Below, in pieces: positions 1-7,977 of a stretch of DNA of 36,363 nucleotides. Position 1 is the stretch's first letter, and each line of letters starts with the position of its first letter. Source of the DNA: Microcaldota archaeon (GTDB lineage Archaea > Micrarchaeota > Micrarchaeia > Micrarchaeales > CABMGC01); NCBI GenBank assembly GCA_021817305.1, contig JAKAVL010000046.1, positions 1 through 36,363 of the forward strand, given 5' to 3'. Position numbers and translations under genes: made by a program. The notes beneath the pieces were generated by a model. That model was not told the DNA's origin. It searched no databases and saw nothing but the letters and a program-made list of their open reading frames with translations.

Positions 1-163
1 ACTCTTATAAGGGTTATCGGATCTTACGAAATTTCTTGCTGAAAGCCGTATGTAAATTCATTTCTTCAAAACATGCACTTTTGTGACTGTAAGCCAGAGA
101 AATATGCTCCCTAACTATGGCGAAGAACCCTTTTACTGTAATATAATACAGAGGCACTAAGTA
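1..163. other. AT-rich intergenic segment at window edge
   Basis: I see no coding region here. The palindromic box CTTATAAG at about 4-11 matches the TATA elements used elsewhere in the window, but no start codon follows at a suitable distance. The segment is visibly richer in A+T than the genes after the first ATPase. Confidence 0.4.
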
Positions 164-1384
164 TCAAAGATCCTCAGGATCAATTATCTCTAATGCCCTA
201 GACGACACCGATGTCTTATCAGGGACAAATAGCATCTTCCTTTTGGCATTTGTTGCGCCGAGAACCTGCTCTGCCCTAGTTATCTCGGCGCTGCTTATCT
301 TTTGCCCCCATTTTACCTCTATGGCAATCTCAGGCCTCTTGAACTTCATAAGCAGGCCGTCTATTTCATGGTCTTTGGACTCTGCAATGGCTTCCATGAG
401 ACCAAACTTATAGGCAAGATGCTCTCTGACGTTGTCTTCTACGAGCCTTGGCATCAATCCTGACACTATACGCAACGCCTCCGCGTCAGTCATCCTTCTC
501 TGCGATATCCCATACTTCTCATCTGCGTAGAAGAAGAGCCTCATCAGAGGGGAGGGTACTTTGTATACGAATCTGTTTTTGCCGTAGACTTCAATGCGCT
601 TAAGCAGACCTATATTCACCAGTGTAGCCAGATATGGCTGAAGCGTGCCGGGGCTGTCCTTTGGAATCAGGCCTTTGGAAAACAGTGAGCTTGATATCTC
701 TCCGGACACAACCTTGCCGTTGGCAACTGCCCTCACAATGCTCTCGTATATCTTTGACAATCCCCGCTCCTCCTCAAGAAATATCTCTCCCATGAGGGCT
801 GGGACGGCATTTACAGAACCCTTAAGTACTTCTGCACATCCCTCCTGGATATTCTTTTCTGAATCAAAATACGCCACATTTATGGGTTCCCTTAACATTA
901 TGGCTGTTTCCAGCAACTCTCTTTTGTCCAGTCTGCGATGCTGCAGTGAGGATATGCAATCATTCAGGTCTATTATGTAAATCTGCTTCTCGTGGAATAG
1001 GCCAAGCAGCGGCGATTTCTCGGAAAGCAGTTTCTTTGCCAAAAAGAGGGTAGACGTAAGCAGTATCAGCCTTCCAGACTTCTTCATGGCATGCAGATAA
1101 TCGAGGAATTTATAGTCAAGCCTGTGGAATTCGTCTATCACAACCGTCTTGCCGGATTCCAGCGCTCTTTTCATTATTTCTACAAGCGTTGCATAATCAA
1201 CCTGAACCTCCTTGCCATTGCCTGTTGATAGGATTGTCCTGTCCCTATTTACGAAGAAGTATTCATCGTAGTGTATGAACTCTTGTATCAGGAAGCTTTT
1301 ACCTGTCTTGCGACGCCCAAATACCAGTGTCCATTTCGCTACATTCTTGAGCTCCTTCTCTTCAAGAGGCCTATGTATAATCAT
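164..1384 (-). CDS. Archaeal AAA ATPase with DUF234 (PD-(D/E)XK-like) C-terminus
   Basis: This is a 406-residue P-loop ATPase of the archaeal ATPase_2 (MMALF3-like) family. The Walker A motif GRRKTGKS lies near residues 23-30 and the Walker B motif VVIDEF near 110. A winged-helix-like segment follows in the second half. The C-terminal DUF234 region carries D342 and the pair EVK (356-358), the layout of a PD-(D/E)XK nuclease fold. The open frame continues upstream into the neighbouring surface-protein gene, but I chose the ATG at 1384. On the minus strand a TATA-like element (about 1401-1412) lies 25-26 nt before it, which predicts a leaderless mRNA, and the family match begins there. Such ATPases are usually orphan genes of unknown role, sometimes in mobile or toxin-like settings. 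Codon use looks more AT-rich than the neighbours, so transfer is possible. Confidence 0.85.
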   Translation of the reverse strand: MIIHRPLEEKELKNVAKWTLVFGRRKTGKSFLIQEFIHYDEYFFVNRDRTILSTGNGKEVQVDYATLVEIMKRALESGKTVVIDEFHRLDYKFLDYLHAMKKSGRLILLTSTLFLAKKLLSEKSPLLGLFHEKQIYIIDLNDCISSLQHRRLDKRELLETAIMLREPINVAYFDSEKNIQEGCAEVLKGSVNAVPALMGEIFLEEERGLSKIYESIVRAVANGKVVSGEISSSLFSKGLIPKDSPGTLQPYLATLVNIGLLKRIEVYGKNRFVYKVPSPLMRLFFYADEKYGISQRRMTDAEALRIVSGLMPRLVEDNVREHLAYKFGLMEAIAESKDHEIDGLLMKFKRPEIAIEVKWGQKISSAEITRAEQVLGATNAKRKMLFVPDKTSVSSRALEIIDPEDL

Positions 1385-1400
1385 GAATATTATAACTACA

Positions 1401-1412
1401 ATTATACTTAAA
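1401..1412 (-). promoter_or_regulatory. TATA box of DUF234 ATPase gene
   Basis: On the minus strand the sequence reads TTTAAGTATAAT. Its centre is about 25 nt upstream of the ATG at 1384, so transcription would start at or next to the start codon. It lies in the short gap between the ATPase gene and the surface-protein gene that ends at 1467. Confidence 0.5.
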
Positions 1413-1466
1413 TGCCTTTTGGTCGCTGAAGGCACTTCCAGGATTCTTGCTTGAAGGACTTGTACT

Positions 1467-4070
1467 CTACGGCGGGCTCCCGAAGCCGAGTGCCTGCCAC
1501 TCGTTCTCCACGCCGCCAGGTGAGCCAGGAGCGAGATAGTTTCCGGAAAAGTACGGGTAGAGGACGTTTGTCGGTATGCCGTTATTGCCGTAGCTGCCGG
1601 AGTCGTTTGCGTTGCCGTTGAGAGGCCACCATCCCACGACATTGCCCGCGAGTGATGCGATCGGGGCGCCACTTATTCCGGCATTGTAAAGGCTGCTAAC
1701 CTGCGGGCCTGTAAGAGCAACATTGTAAAGTTGCACGTCTGCCATAGTCCCATTGAAGAAGCCTGTAATCCATGACTTGCTGCCTATCTTCATGAACGTG
1801 GGAACCTGCGGAGTTACGGCAGACTGAGAGCTGTCCAGCTTTCCGTTCAGGTACATGTTTACATCGACCCCGTTGTACGCAACTGTGATGTATGTCCAAG
1901 TGTTCAATGGGACTGTTCCTGTGCTGACCTTGTCGTTGCTTGCTGATGGCCACCACCATAGCACGCCGGTTGATTTTATGCCGAGGACATATCCCGAGGA
2001 GCCACCGTTCTCGTTGCTCTCCAGCAGGGTGCCCCCGATGCCGCCGCCGAAGGATGATTGCATTATGTTAGCGGGGTGCACCCACGCGCTTATGGTGAGC
2101 GGAGACGTAGGCAAATGACTTGTTCCGGTGCTTATATTGCTGCTCTGGCCGTTGAACGAGCCTACTTGGGACAGGCTTCCCGGCTCGAACGGTAAATTAC
2201 TGAGAAAAAGGTTCGGCAGGGAGTTGCTGCTGCATGTTGACATGCTTGTGCAGGATTGTATCCCGGGCATCGGATATGTTTGGCCCGTGTAATTCTGCAT
2301 GAGGCTGTCGCGCAGGTAGTTGCCCGTAGATGATACATAGATCACGTTCGACGGCGTACCGGTGTTCCCCTGACCGCTGTAATCATTTGGATTGCCGTTC
2401 AGTGGCCACCAGCCGACCAGGCCGTTGTTAGGCATCGGAAGGCCCTCTATGCCGCGCGCGTACAGCTGCGCTACTTGATTGGCTGTGAGTGACGTGTTAT
2501 ATACCTGAATGCCGCTGATCTGGCCGTTGAACCAAAGATTGCAGGCTGTGCTGCCCGCTCCGGAGCATTGCGCACCTATCTGGTTGTCTTTGCCTGATGC
2601 AGAGAAGGTCGAGCTGGCAGGCCCAAGGACCTTTGCCCCGTCAACGTAGAGCGTAACATCAAGTCCGTTCCACGTTGCGATGACATTATGCCATGCGCCG
2701 TCGTCTATTACCTTGGATGAAGCGAGTGTGCCTCCGCTGTTCGCCCATATGGCCGCTACCCCGGTAGTCGCGCTGTCAAAGACTTGGTAACCGTATGTAC
2801 CGTCCCATGTGGAGAATATCATCCCATCTGGATGTGTGGTTCGTATCCACGCGCTTACTGTGGCTTTGCTGTTAGTTATCCCGTCCAGCAGGTTTGAATT
2901 CGGTATACTTTCAAGGCTGTTGGCTCCGTTGAAGCCTGCTGCCTGTCTATTATATCCCTGGAACGTTGACACGCCCGCGACAGACGCATTGAATGAGTCA
3001 TTTACCCTGGAAAGGTACGATGGAAGGAAGGGAGAGGCGATGTAGTAGCCGTTCGATATTGCCTGCCTCAGGTTCTCTATGTTGAGAGTAGAAAGCTGCG
3101 GGCCATAGAGCAGCACGCTCTGCCCTGAAACGAAGTAGTTTGAGAGTATTACGTTTTGTGAGTATACGAGGTATGGCACCGTGGGGCTTATCGAGGTAAT
3201 GCTGTTTGTTATGAAACCCATGAAGCTGTTCTCGCAACCGGATAATGAACCGATGTTCGGCATTACGAGGATTATGTTTGACTCGGTGCTCGCCGTGAGA
3301 GACGGGCAGGATGTACCGGAGGAGTAGTATACCGTGCCGTAAGCGTACGTGAGGGAGTTTCCGCTGCTTGCGAACGTTCCTGCCACTAGACTGGTAAGAT
3401 TGGAGGGATTCACAAAATGCATGTAGCGCAGTATGCCCTGCTGGTCGTAGAACAGATCAGGGGTGTTGTTTATCGGAACTGAGAAGCTGATAGGCAGCGA
3501 ATACAGCGACGCCAAACCCCCTGTGCTGATGTTTACGTTCTCGGTGTAGCTCACGTTTATGGAATAGGGGCTCTGCTGCGTTATCCTGAGGCCGTTCTCG
3601 GTTACGGATTGCAGGCCTGCGCCAGAGTAGTTGGATACGAGGAGAGCATTGTACGCCGTGAAGGTAAGGTTGTACATGGATCTTTTCAGGTAGTTTGCGG
3701 CTACGCTGCCTGCCGCCACGTTCGGGAGCATTGCGTTGGTCATTAGGTATTGCAGGTACTGTGCCGTGTTCTGTATCAGGTTGCCCTTTCTCAGCGATGC
3801 GTTGTATTCGTAATACGCAAGCGTCGCGAGCGCGCCTTTCAGGCTGGCGCTGCCGGATTGCGGCGCGTCCTGGCGCAGGGATGCGATAAGGCTGACTGAT
3901 GACTTGGACTGGAAGGTACTCTGCGCTATGTTGCTGTACTGGATGCCTATCACCACGAAGGAGAACAACTCGGCAAGTATCAGTATCAGCGCAAGAAGCA
4001 CGGTAAGGCTCATTAGCTGCGCTCTTGATGACCCTCCGGGTAGCCTTTTCAGAGCTGTATTCATTTCCAT
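1467..4070 (-). CDS. Large surface protein with two LamG-like domains
   Basis: This 867-residue protein starts with a positive stretch and a membrane segment (about 20-45), then a long extracytoplasmic part with many N-X-S/T sites. Two concanavalin A-like (LamG) domains lie near residues 375-545 and 640-805. Each is followed by a near-identical linker of the form GWWPLNGNxNDYSG, a pattern also present in the upstream gene. The start overlaps the end of the upstream gene (4061-4070), so the two are translated from one mRNA. LamG domains bind glycans or proteins, so a cell-surface adhesion or structural role is likely (inference). No catalytic motif is visible. The two-gene set is probably driven by the promoter near 6240. 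Confidence 0.85.
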   Translation of the reverse strand: MEMNTALKRLPGGSSRAQLMSLTVLLALILILAELFSFVVIGIQYSNIAQSTFQSKSSVSLIASLRQDAPQSGSASLKGALATLAYYEYNASLRKGNLIQNTAQYLQYLMTNAMLPNVAAGSVAANYLKRSMYNLTFTAYNALLVSNYSGAGLQSVTENGLRITQQSPYSINVSYTENVNISTGGLASLYSLPISFSVPINNTPDLFYDQQGILRYMHFVNPSNLTSLVAGTFASSGNSLTYAYGTVYYSSGTSCPSLTASTESNIILVMPNIGSLSGCENSFMGFITNSITSISPTVPYLVYSQNVILSNYFVSGQSVLLYGPQLSTLNIENLRQAISNGYYIASPFLPSYLSRVNDSFNASVAGVSTFQGYNRQAAGFNGANSLESIPNSNLLDGITNSKATVSAWIRTTHPDGMIFSTWDGTYGYQVFDSATTGVAAIWANSGGTLASSKVIDDGAWHNVIATWNGLDVTLYVDGAKVLGPASSTFSASGKDNQIGAQCSGAGSTACNLWFNGQISGIQVYNTSLTANQVAQLYARGIEGLPMPNNGLVGWWPLNGNPNDYSGQGNTGTPSNVIYVSSTGNYLRDSLMQNYTGQTYPMPGIQSCTSMSTCSSNSLPNLFLSNLPFEPGSLSQVGSFNGQSSNISTGTSHLPTSPLTISAWVHPANIMQSSFGGGIGGTLLESNENGGSSGYVLGIKSTGVLWWWPSASNDKVSTGTVPLNTWTYITVAYNGVDVNMYLNGKLDSSQSAVTPQVPTFMKIGSKSWITGFFNGTMADVQLYNVALTGPQVSSLYNAGISGAPIASLAGNVVGWWPLNGNANDSGSYGNNGIPTNVLYPYFSGNYLAPGSPGGVENEWQALGFGSPP

Positions 4071-6211
4071 GAGTAAACACCTACCTTGTATAACTTTGGA
4101 ACGTTCGTGTACAGGGAGTTTGCGCCGTTGAATCCCGCATATTTATTGAATGGCACAAGAGTTGACGACACTGATATGCTTGACGCGCCGGAGTACCCTG
4201 CAGGCAGGTAATTGCCCTGGACATAGGTTACACCAAAGGGGTATCCAGTGTTGTTGTACCCCGAGTAGTCGTTCGCGTCGCCCTCGAGAGGCCACCAGCC
4301 CACTATGTTTGCGGAAGCTACAGGTGCGCCGGAGATGCCTTCGTCGTAGAGCTGCCGGACCTGGGTTGAATTGAGCGCTGTATTGTAAAATTGCACGTTT
4401 GTGATTAAACCATTCCATGGAAACTGGAGGACTAGGCTACCGGTTCCCCCGCCTATTACTGAAGGATTCGACGCAGGCAGTACAATATTTTGCGAGGGTA
4501 TGCTCATGGAATTTGAGTTGGAATTTAGATAAAGAATAAGGTTACCATTGGAGTAGGTGTATCCCAAGAAATGCCATTCGTCTGAAGATAATGCGAGCGA
4601 GGTAGTATAGGAAGTCACACCATTCCAGAAATCAAGATCAGAACCGCCAGTATACAGTCCCGCCATCTCGCTCGTACCTCCATTAGTTCCATAGCTGAAT
4701 ATGTCCATATGCGCGTTTGGAGTTGGAGTATAGGCCCACATAAAAACCGAGCTTGGATTATTGCCAAGGGGCAATCCTGTAGTTCCTGTACTTACATAGC
4801 TGCTCTGGCCGTTGAACGAAGAGACGTACAGGGAAGGCGCATATGAGCCGTTTATGAACAGGCCGGTGTTGCTCTTTGGATACGCCTTGTCTACCAAATA
4901 TGTTGCGCAGCTTCCCCTGCCTTCCAGGTATAGCTGAACTATGTTCTGCAGCAGCGATGAATACGGCTGCGAGGAGCATGGGCCATAGGCTATGAAGTTT
5001 CCGCCGGCTGCCACGTAAAGGTCGCCGTATGCTGCGGAGAACTGGCTTACTGCACCGTATGTGCTTGGAACCTGAGTGCTCCATTGTACTGCACCAGTAG
5101 TTGCATTCTGGTTTATGACGTAGTTGCCGGACCAGACGCTGTACACCGAGCTGTTGGTTAGTAGGGGGTACTGGAGCGGCGTGCCGTATGAGGATAGCGA
5201 TTTACCCCAGAGAAGGGCTCCGGAACCTGAGAACGCTGTCACTCCGCTTTCATTCTCATATACCGCCAGGCTCCTGTTCGCCGCGACTCCTGTGACTGTG
5301 CTGCCGTCGTTATCGCAGAACTTCTGTGTAAGGTTCAGATAGAAACTGCATGCAAAGACGGTATTGCCAACGTAGAGCATTCCACCGGAGGCGGCGATGT
5401 TGGTTGTTGCGAACGCGTAAGATGACGTGAGAACATTGCCTCCTGCCTGATCCAGAAGCACGACGTTGTTGGATGTGAGCCACACTAGCACAGAGCCATT
5501 CTCCTCAAGCACCTCGTTGATGTTGGTGCCGAGGTTGTTGTTGAGCATAAGGGTGCCGTTGTTTGCATTGGATACCATAAGGTTCGTGCTTCTTGCGCCG
5601 GTCGATAGTATCGAGTACAGCTCGCCCCCGTATGCAAGCGCCTGCGATGACGCCGTAGAGCTCGACCACATGCTTGTGCCGTTGCCCGCGTTGAGCGCTC
5701 CCGTGTTCGATGATGTGCCGTATATGAGCGCGCCGTTGTAGAGCGCGAGGCCGTATACGCTGCTTGCGAGCGTATTAGACCATGAAAGCGAGCCGTAGCT
5801 CGCGTTCAGCGCGTAGAGGGTGTTGCCTGCGCCGAAGTAGACGTTGCCGTAGCCCGCAACTATGGGAGTCGATATTGCGGCGCTTGCAGAAAAGACGTAC
5901 TGGATTGTCGGAAGTATCGGGCCATGGGCCTCGTACGCGGAGCGCGAAGGGCCGCCCATGAACTGCGTCCAGAACTCTGAGGATGAGTTGTACCCGTTCA
6001 GGATGGAGAGAGCAGCCTGATCCGTAGCGGAGAGCAGCGCAGGGGATTCTGATGAGAACACACTGAGTGCTTGGCTTATTGTGGACGAGCCTGCGGTGTA
6101 CGGCACCTGTATTGCGTAGTTGAAGTATGCGAGTATGGACACGGCGACTCCGACTATTACAAGAGCGAATATAGCGTCGGTAGTGAAGACCATGCCCTTC
6201 AAGAGATGCAC
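4061..6211 (-). CDS. Surface protein: pilin-like N-terminus, PQQ-like beta-propeller, LamG domain
   Basis: I place the start at the GTG at 6211 (716 residues), because a TATA element at 6235-6243 puts transcription start on that codon. A longer frame reaches 6277 but would begin upstream of the promoter. The N-terminus has LKGMVFTTDAIFALVIV, resembling archaeal class III (type IV pilin-like) signals, with Lys-Gly before the hydrophobic stretch and an acidic residue soon after. Next comes a repeat-rich region with GNVYFGAGNTLYALNASYG-type blades, typical of PQQ/WD-like beta-propellers (about residues 95-420), then a LamG domain (about 470-620) and the GWWPLEGDANDYSG linker. The protein stops shortly after FNGANSL, which in the next gene opens a LamG domain, so the C-terminus may be a truncated third LamG. 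Function is probably cell-surface binding. Confidence 0.83.
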   Translation of the reverse strand: MHLLKGMVFTTDAIFALVIVGVAVSILAYFNYAIQVPYTAGSSTISQALSVFSSESPALLSATDQAALSILNGYNSSSEFWTQFMGGPSRSAYEAHGPILPTIQYVFSASAAISTPIVAGYGNVYFGAGNTLYALNASYGSLSWSNTLASSVYGLALYNGALIYGTSSNTGALNAGNGTSMWSSSTASSQALAYGGELYSILSTGARSTNLMVSNANNGTLMLNNNLGTNINEVLEENGSVLVWLTSNNVVLLDQAGGNVLTSSYAFATTNIAASGGMLYVGNTVFACSFYLNLTQKFCDNDGSTVTGVAANRSLAVYENESGVTAFSGSGALLWGKSLSSYGTPLQYPLLTNSSVYSVWSGNYVINQNATTGAVQWSTQVPSTYGAVSQFSAAYGDLYVAAGGNFIAYGPCSSQPYSSLLQNIVQLYLEGRGSCATYLVDKAYPKSNTGLFINGSYAPSLYVSSFNGQSSYVSTGTTGLPLGNNPSSVFMWAYTPTPNAHMDIFSYGTNGGTSEMAGLYTGGSDLDFWNGVTSYTTSLALSSDEWHFLGYTYSNGNLILYLNSNSNSMSIPSQNIVLPASNPSVIGGGTGSLVLQFPWNGLITNVQFYNTALNSTQVRQLYDEGISGAPVASANIVGWWPLEGDANDYSGYNNTGYPFGVTYVQGNYLPAGYSGASSISVSSTLVPFNKYAGFNGANSLYTNVPKLYKVGVYSWK

Positions 6212-6234
6212 CGTTGTTAAGACGACGTTTATAT

Positions 6235-6243
6235 CTTTATATA
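6235..6243 (-). promoter_or_regulatory. TATA box of the LamG surface-protein operon
   Basis: The minus-strand sequence TATATAAAG lies 26-30 nt upstream of the GTG at 6211. This fixes the likely start of the surface-protein operon and suggests a leaderless mRNA. It lies back to back with the pyrG promoter. Confidence 0.55.
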
Positions 6244-6310
6244 TTACTGAGACGGCTTTGCAGCGTCTCGCGCGCATTTCTTATACGCGATGCGCAGGAA
6301 AATATGAAAT

Positions 6311-6320
6311 AATTTAAATA
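6311..6320 (+). promoter_or_regulatory. TATA box of pyrG
   Basis: The sequence AATTTAAATA is centred about 26 nt before the pyrG ATG at 6342, which predicts that transcription starts on the start codon. No ribosome-binding site is seen upstream of that ATG, which agrees with leaderless translation. Confidence 0.55.
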
Positions 6321-6341
6321 ACTAATGGCAACAAATCAAGC

Positions 6342-7952
6342 ATGCGAACGAAGTACATCGTGATCCTCGGCTCGGTGATGAGCGGCCTCGGGAAGGGCGT
6401 AGTCACATCGTCCATACTCAAGCTCCTCGACTTCTATGATTACAGGGCTCTCCCCATAAAATTCGACGGCTATCTGAACTACGACTGCGGAACCATGAAC
6501 CCCTACCGCCACGGAGAAGTCTTCGTCCTTGATGACAAGGGCGAGGTCGACATGGATTTCGGGCTGTACGAGCGCTTTCTCAACAGGAACATGACAAGCG
6601 CGCAGTCGATAACCGGGGGAAAGCTCTTCGGCTCGGTGATCGAGAAAGAGAGGCAGGGAGGCTATCTCGGCGTTGACGTGCAGATAATACCGCACCTCAC
6701 CGGCAGGGCGGTGGAGATGATAGAGACTGTTGGTAAGGAGAACAAGCTTGATGTCGTCGTAGTTGAGGTAGGGGGCACGGTAGGAGACCTGGAGAACAGC
6801 TACTTCATAGAGGCAGTGAGGCAGCTTGCGCTGAAGGAACCTACAGTCTTCGTGAATCTCACATATACGCCAACCATGGAGGTGGTCGGTGAGCAGAAGA
6901 CCAAACCAGCGCAGCTCGGATTCAAGAACCTGCTGCAGTCCGGAATCATGCCGAACTTCGTTGTATGCAGGAGCAGGGAGCACCTTCTGGACAAGACCAG
7001 GGAGAAGCTGGCGCTGTTCGCCAACCTCACTAGGGATCACGTGATCGACGATTCAGACCAGGAGAGCACGTACATGCTCCCATTGCACTTCATGGAGCAG
7101 GAATTCGACAAGAAGCTGCTCGAGCAGCTGGGCCTGCCCGGCAAGAGGAACAGGGAGAAGCTGGACAGCTGGAAGAAGAGGGTGCACAACATACTAAACC
7201 CGAAGTACAGCGTTGAGATAGGCATACTGGGCAAGTACACCGGACTGTCGGATTCGTATGCGAGCATAAAGGAGGCGCTCGTGCATGCCGGCGCTGAGCT
7301 CGGAGCGATGGCGAAGATGCGATGGATTGAATCGGAGAGCCTTGAGGGCGAGAATGCAGACATGAGCAAGCTTGACGGCATAGACGGGCTCATAGTCCCC
7401 GGCGGCTTCGGCAAGAGGGGCATAGAGGGCATGATAAACGGGATAAGGTACGCGCGCGAGACGCACATGCCATATCTTGGGATATGCCTTGGCATGCAGC
7501 TGATGACTGTAGAGTACGCAAGGAACGTATGCGGGCTCAAGGATGCCAATTCTTCGGAGTTCAATCCGCTTACAGAGCACAAGGTCATAAGCCTCATGGA
7601 GGAGCAGCGGGGAGTGAGAAAGAAGGGGGGCACCATGCGCCTCGGCCTGTGGGAGTGCAGGCTAGCAAAGGGAACTACTGCCTACTCGCTGTACAAAAAG
7701 GAGAACATAGGCGAGAGGCACAGGCACCGCTACGAGTTCAACAACAGGTACCGTGATCTGCTCCAGAAGAACGGCCTCGTGATAAGCGGCACGACTCCGG
7801 ACAACAAGCTCGTCGAGTTCGTGGAGTGGAAGGACAGCTTCGGCATTGCAACGCAATCGCATCCAGAGCTGAGGTCAAGGCTCGAGGCGCCCGCGCCTCT
7901 GTTCGTGGGATTGGTCAGGGCCGCGCTTGAAAGGAAATCGAGCGGAAAGTGA
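6342..7952 (+). CDS. pyrG: CTP synthase
   Basis: This 536-residue enzyme converts UTP to CTP with ATP and glutamine (or ammonia), the last step of pyrimidine nucleotide synthesis, in the cytoplasm. Its length is normal for the family. The N-terminal amidoligase domain (about 1-266) has the P-loop GLGKGVVTSS and the substrate-site stretch GTMNPYRHGEV. The C-terminal class I glutamine amidotransferase domain (about 290-530) has the nucleophile Cys382 in GICLGMQ and the partners His507 and Glu509 in SHPEL. The gene stands alone on the plus strand. It diverges from the surface-protein operon and converges on the flippase genes with only a 25-nt gap. Confidence 0.98.
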   Translation: MRTKYIVILGSVMSGLGKGVVTSSILKLLDFYDYRALPIKFDGYLNYDCGTMNPYRHGEVFVLDDKGEVDMDFGLYERFLNRNMTSAQSITGGKLFGSVIEKERQGGYLGVDVQIIPHLTGRAVEMIETVGKENKLDVVVVEVGGTVGDLENSYFIEAVRQLALKEPTVFVNLTYTPTMEVVGEQKTKPAQLGFKNLLQSGIMPNFVVCRSREHLLDKTREKLALFANLTRDHVIDDSDQESTYMLPLHFMEQEFDKKLLEQLGLPGKRNREKLDSWKKRVHNILNPKYSVEIGILGKYTGLSDSYASIKEALVHAGAELGAMAKMRWIESESLEGENADMSKLDGIDGLIVPGGFGKRGIEGMINGIRYARETHMPYLGICLGMQLMTVEYARNVCGLKDANSSEFNPLTEHKVISLMEEQRGVRKKGGTMRLGLWECRLAKGTTAYSLYKKENIGERHRHRYEFNNRYRDLLQKNGLVISGTTPDNKLVEFVEWKDSFGIATQSHPELRSRLEAPAPLFVGLVRAALERKSSGK

Positions 7953-7977
7953 AAATACGCATCGGAGAGTGATCAGC

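Noticed and set aside
3457-4080. 207-residue minus-strand frame overlapping the LamG gene start
   Set aside because: It is low-complexity, Arg/Glu/Gln-rich sequence typical of a frame shadow. The LamG frame has a clear membrane segment and domains.
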